This document shows positions 43,531 through 44,193 of a stretch of DNA of 44,193 nt, piece by piece. Made by a program: the position numbers and the translations under genes. The notes beneath the pieces are model-generated. The model had not been told where the DNA came from. It saw only the letters and a list, made by a program, of their open reading frames with translations, and searched no databases. The stretch comes from Phanerochaete sordida (Eukaryota; Basidiomycota; Agaricomycetes; Polyporales; Phanerochaetaceae). Each line of letters starts with the position of its first letter. Positions within the stretch are counted from its first letter, which is position 1. The stretch is taken from assembly GCA_019973155.2 (NCBI GenBank), contig BPQB01000142.1, positions 1 to 44,193 of the forward strand, given 5' to 3'.

Positions 43531-44193
43531 CCGCGCAGCAGCCGTCTGCTCTGCCGGCTCTACCAAGTTCGATCGGCGGGGGCCGTCCGTCTGCGCCGAT
43601 AGCTAGCGGTGCGCCGGGACGGTGGTCGAGGGCGGCGCTGCGAGCGCTGACGGGCTGCGAGAGCGTTCTGCGATAGGCGAGGCCTTGGAGAGGCTGCTGG
43701 GAAGCGTCGTCGCGGAAAGGTGAAAATCGCTGCGCGTGTATGGGGCTGCCGTGTCTGCATGGAGCCGCGAGCGGCCACAAGAGGACTGTGGAGTGGGCTA
43801 AGCGTTTGATGTTGCGTGTGCGTCGATGCACAGCTTGTCCTTGCGTGGCTGCCTCTGTCATGCGTGCAGAGAAGGAGCGGTGGCACGCCTGGGCGAGGGA
43901 CGTGGTGGCGGCAGGATGTACGGCGCGCTGGCTTCGGTCGGCGCGGATTTGAGGACGCTTGGTCGTGGGTCTGCGTTTCGCGAATGATGTTGGACGAAAT
44001 AAACGCAGCGCAGCCATCTCGCAAGTCATCTCGTCCAGGCGAATGGGGCTTCGAGTCCAGGTCTCGCACTCGAGGGAGCGACATTAATAACCTGCGGTCT
44101 GTCGACGACACCTTTCTATACCAAGTATATCGTCAGAGCTCTCCGCGCGGGTGTCAAGGCTGATAATACGCACCGGCCTCTTCCCACCGTCTG
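43531..44193. other. Window end, no confident gene
   Basis: GC-rich sequence upstream of gene X copy D. Overlapping open frames exist on both strands (for example minus 44,111-43,560) without motifs. The 5' exons of gene X copy D should lie here, but I could not define them. Confidence 0.3.

Larger units (their letters stand above)
41331..44193. repeat. Tandem repeat unit D (right end cut)
   Basis: Shares gene X and its two intron positions with units A-C, but homology outside gene X is weak. The window ends before a gene Y or F-box copy would be expected. Confidence 0.5.

Noticed and set aside
1..44193. tRNA, rRNA, CRISPR arrays, bacterial promoters or terminators
   Set aside because: None were seen. 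The gene structure is eukaryotic and spliced.

Overview
This window looks like nuclear DNA of a basidiomycete fungus, most likely an Agaricomycete. The reasons are many introns of about 45-65 nt with GTGAGT, GTGCGT or GTACGT donors, a Plavaka-type transposase, a CACTA-like element with long inverted repeats, and a local family of F-box genes. I saw no bacterial operons, rRNA, tRNA or CRISPR array. The exact genus cannot be told from the sequence.

The main feature is a degenerate tandem array of a unit of about 8-8.7 kb, each unit ending in a plus-strand F-box gene. Unit A is about 1-8,409, unit B about 8,410-17,159, unit C about 17,160-41,330, and unit D runs from about 41,331 past the window end. 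Unit C looks 24 kb long only because two transposons sit near its left end. Removing them leaves about 8.7 kb. Position 1 aligns with the sequence just after an F-box gene, so another unit probably lies upstream. The F-box genes of A (6,743-8,335) and C (39,446-41,218) are open. Copy B (14,664-17,154) is a pseudogene, broken by two 4-nt indels and an 829-bp non-autonomous DNA transposon. The rest of each unit holds remnants of other genes on both strands. Their short introns line up between units while their reading frames are damaged.

The two large insertions differ in type. The element at 17,250-25,008 has 189-bp terminal inverted repeats starting CACTG, a CCT target duplication and many AGAACAT/ATGTTCT subterminal motifs, but no transposase I can recognise. 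The element at 25,430-33,121 is an apparently complete Plavaka transposon flanked by GGCG. It has three intact multi-exon genes by my splice reconstruction: an unrecognised 227-aa protein (+), a 1,023-aa Plavaka transposase (-), and a 639-aa DUF6532-like protein (+). The last two are head to head across a 190-bp gap. All three gene models close in frame at every inferred splice junction, which argues for a recent, possibly active element.

Functionally, the window combines a rapidly changing F-box (substrate-adaptor) gene cluster with a transposon that may encode accessory proteins as well as its transposase. The best candidate for something undescribed is this three-gene Plavaka element, in particular its 227-aa and DUF6532-like partners.
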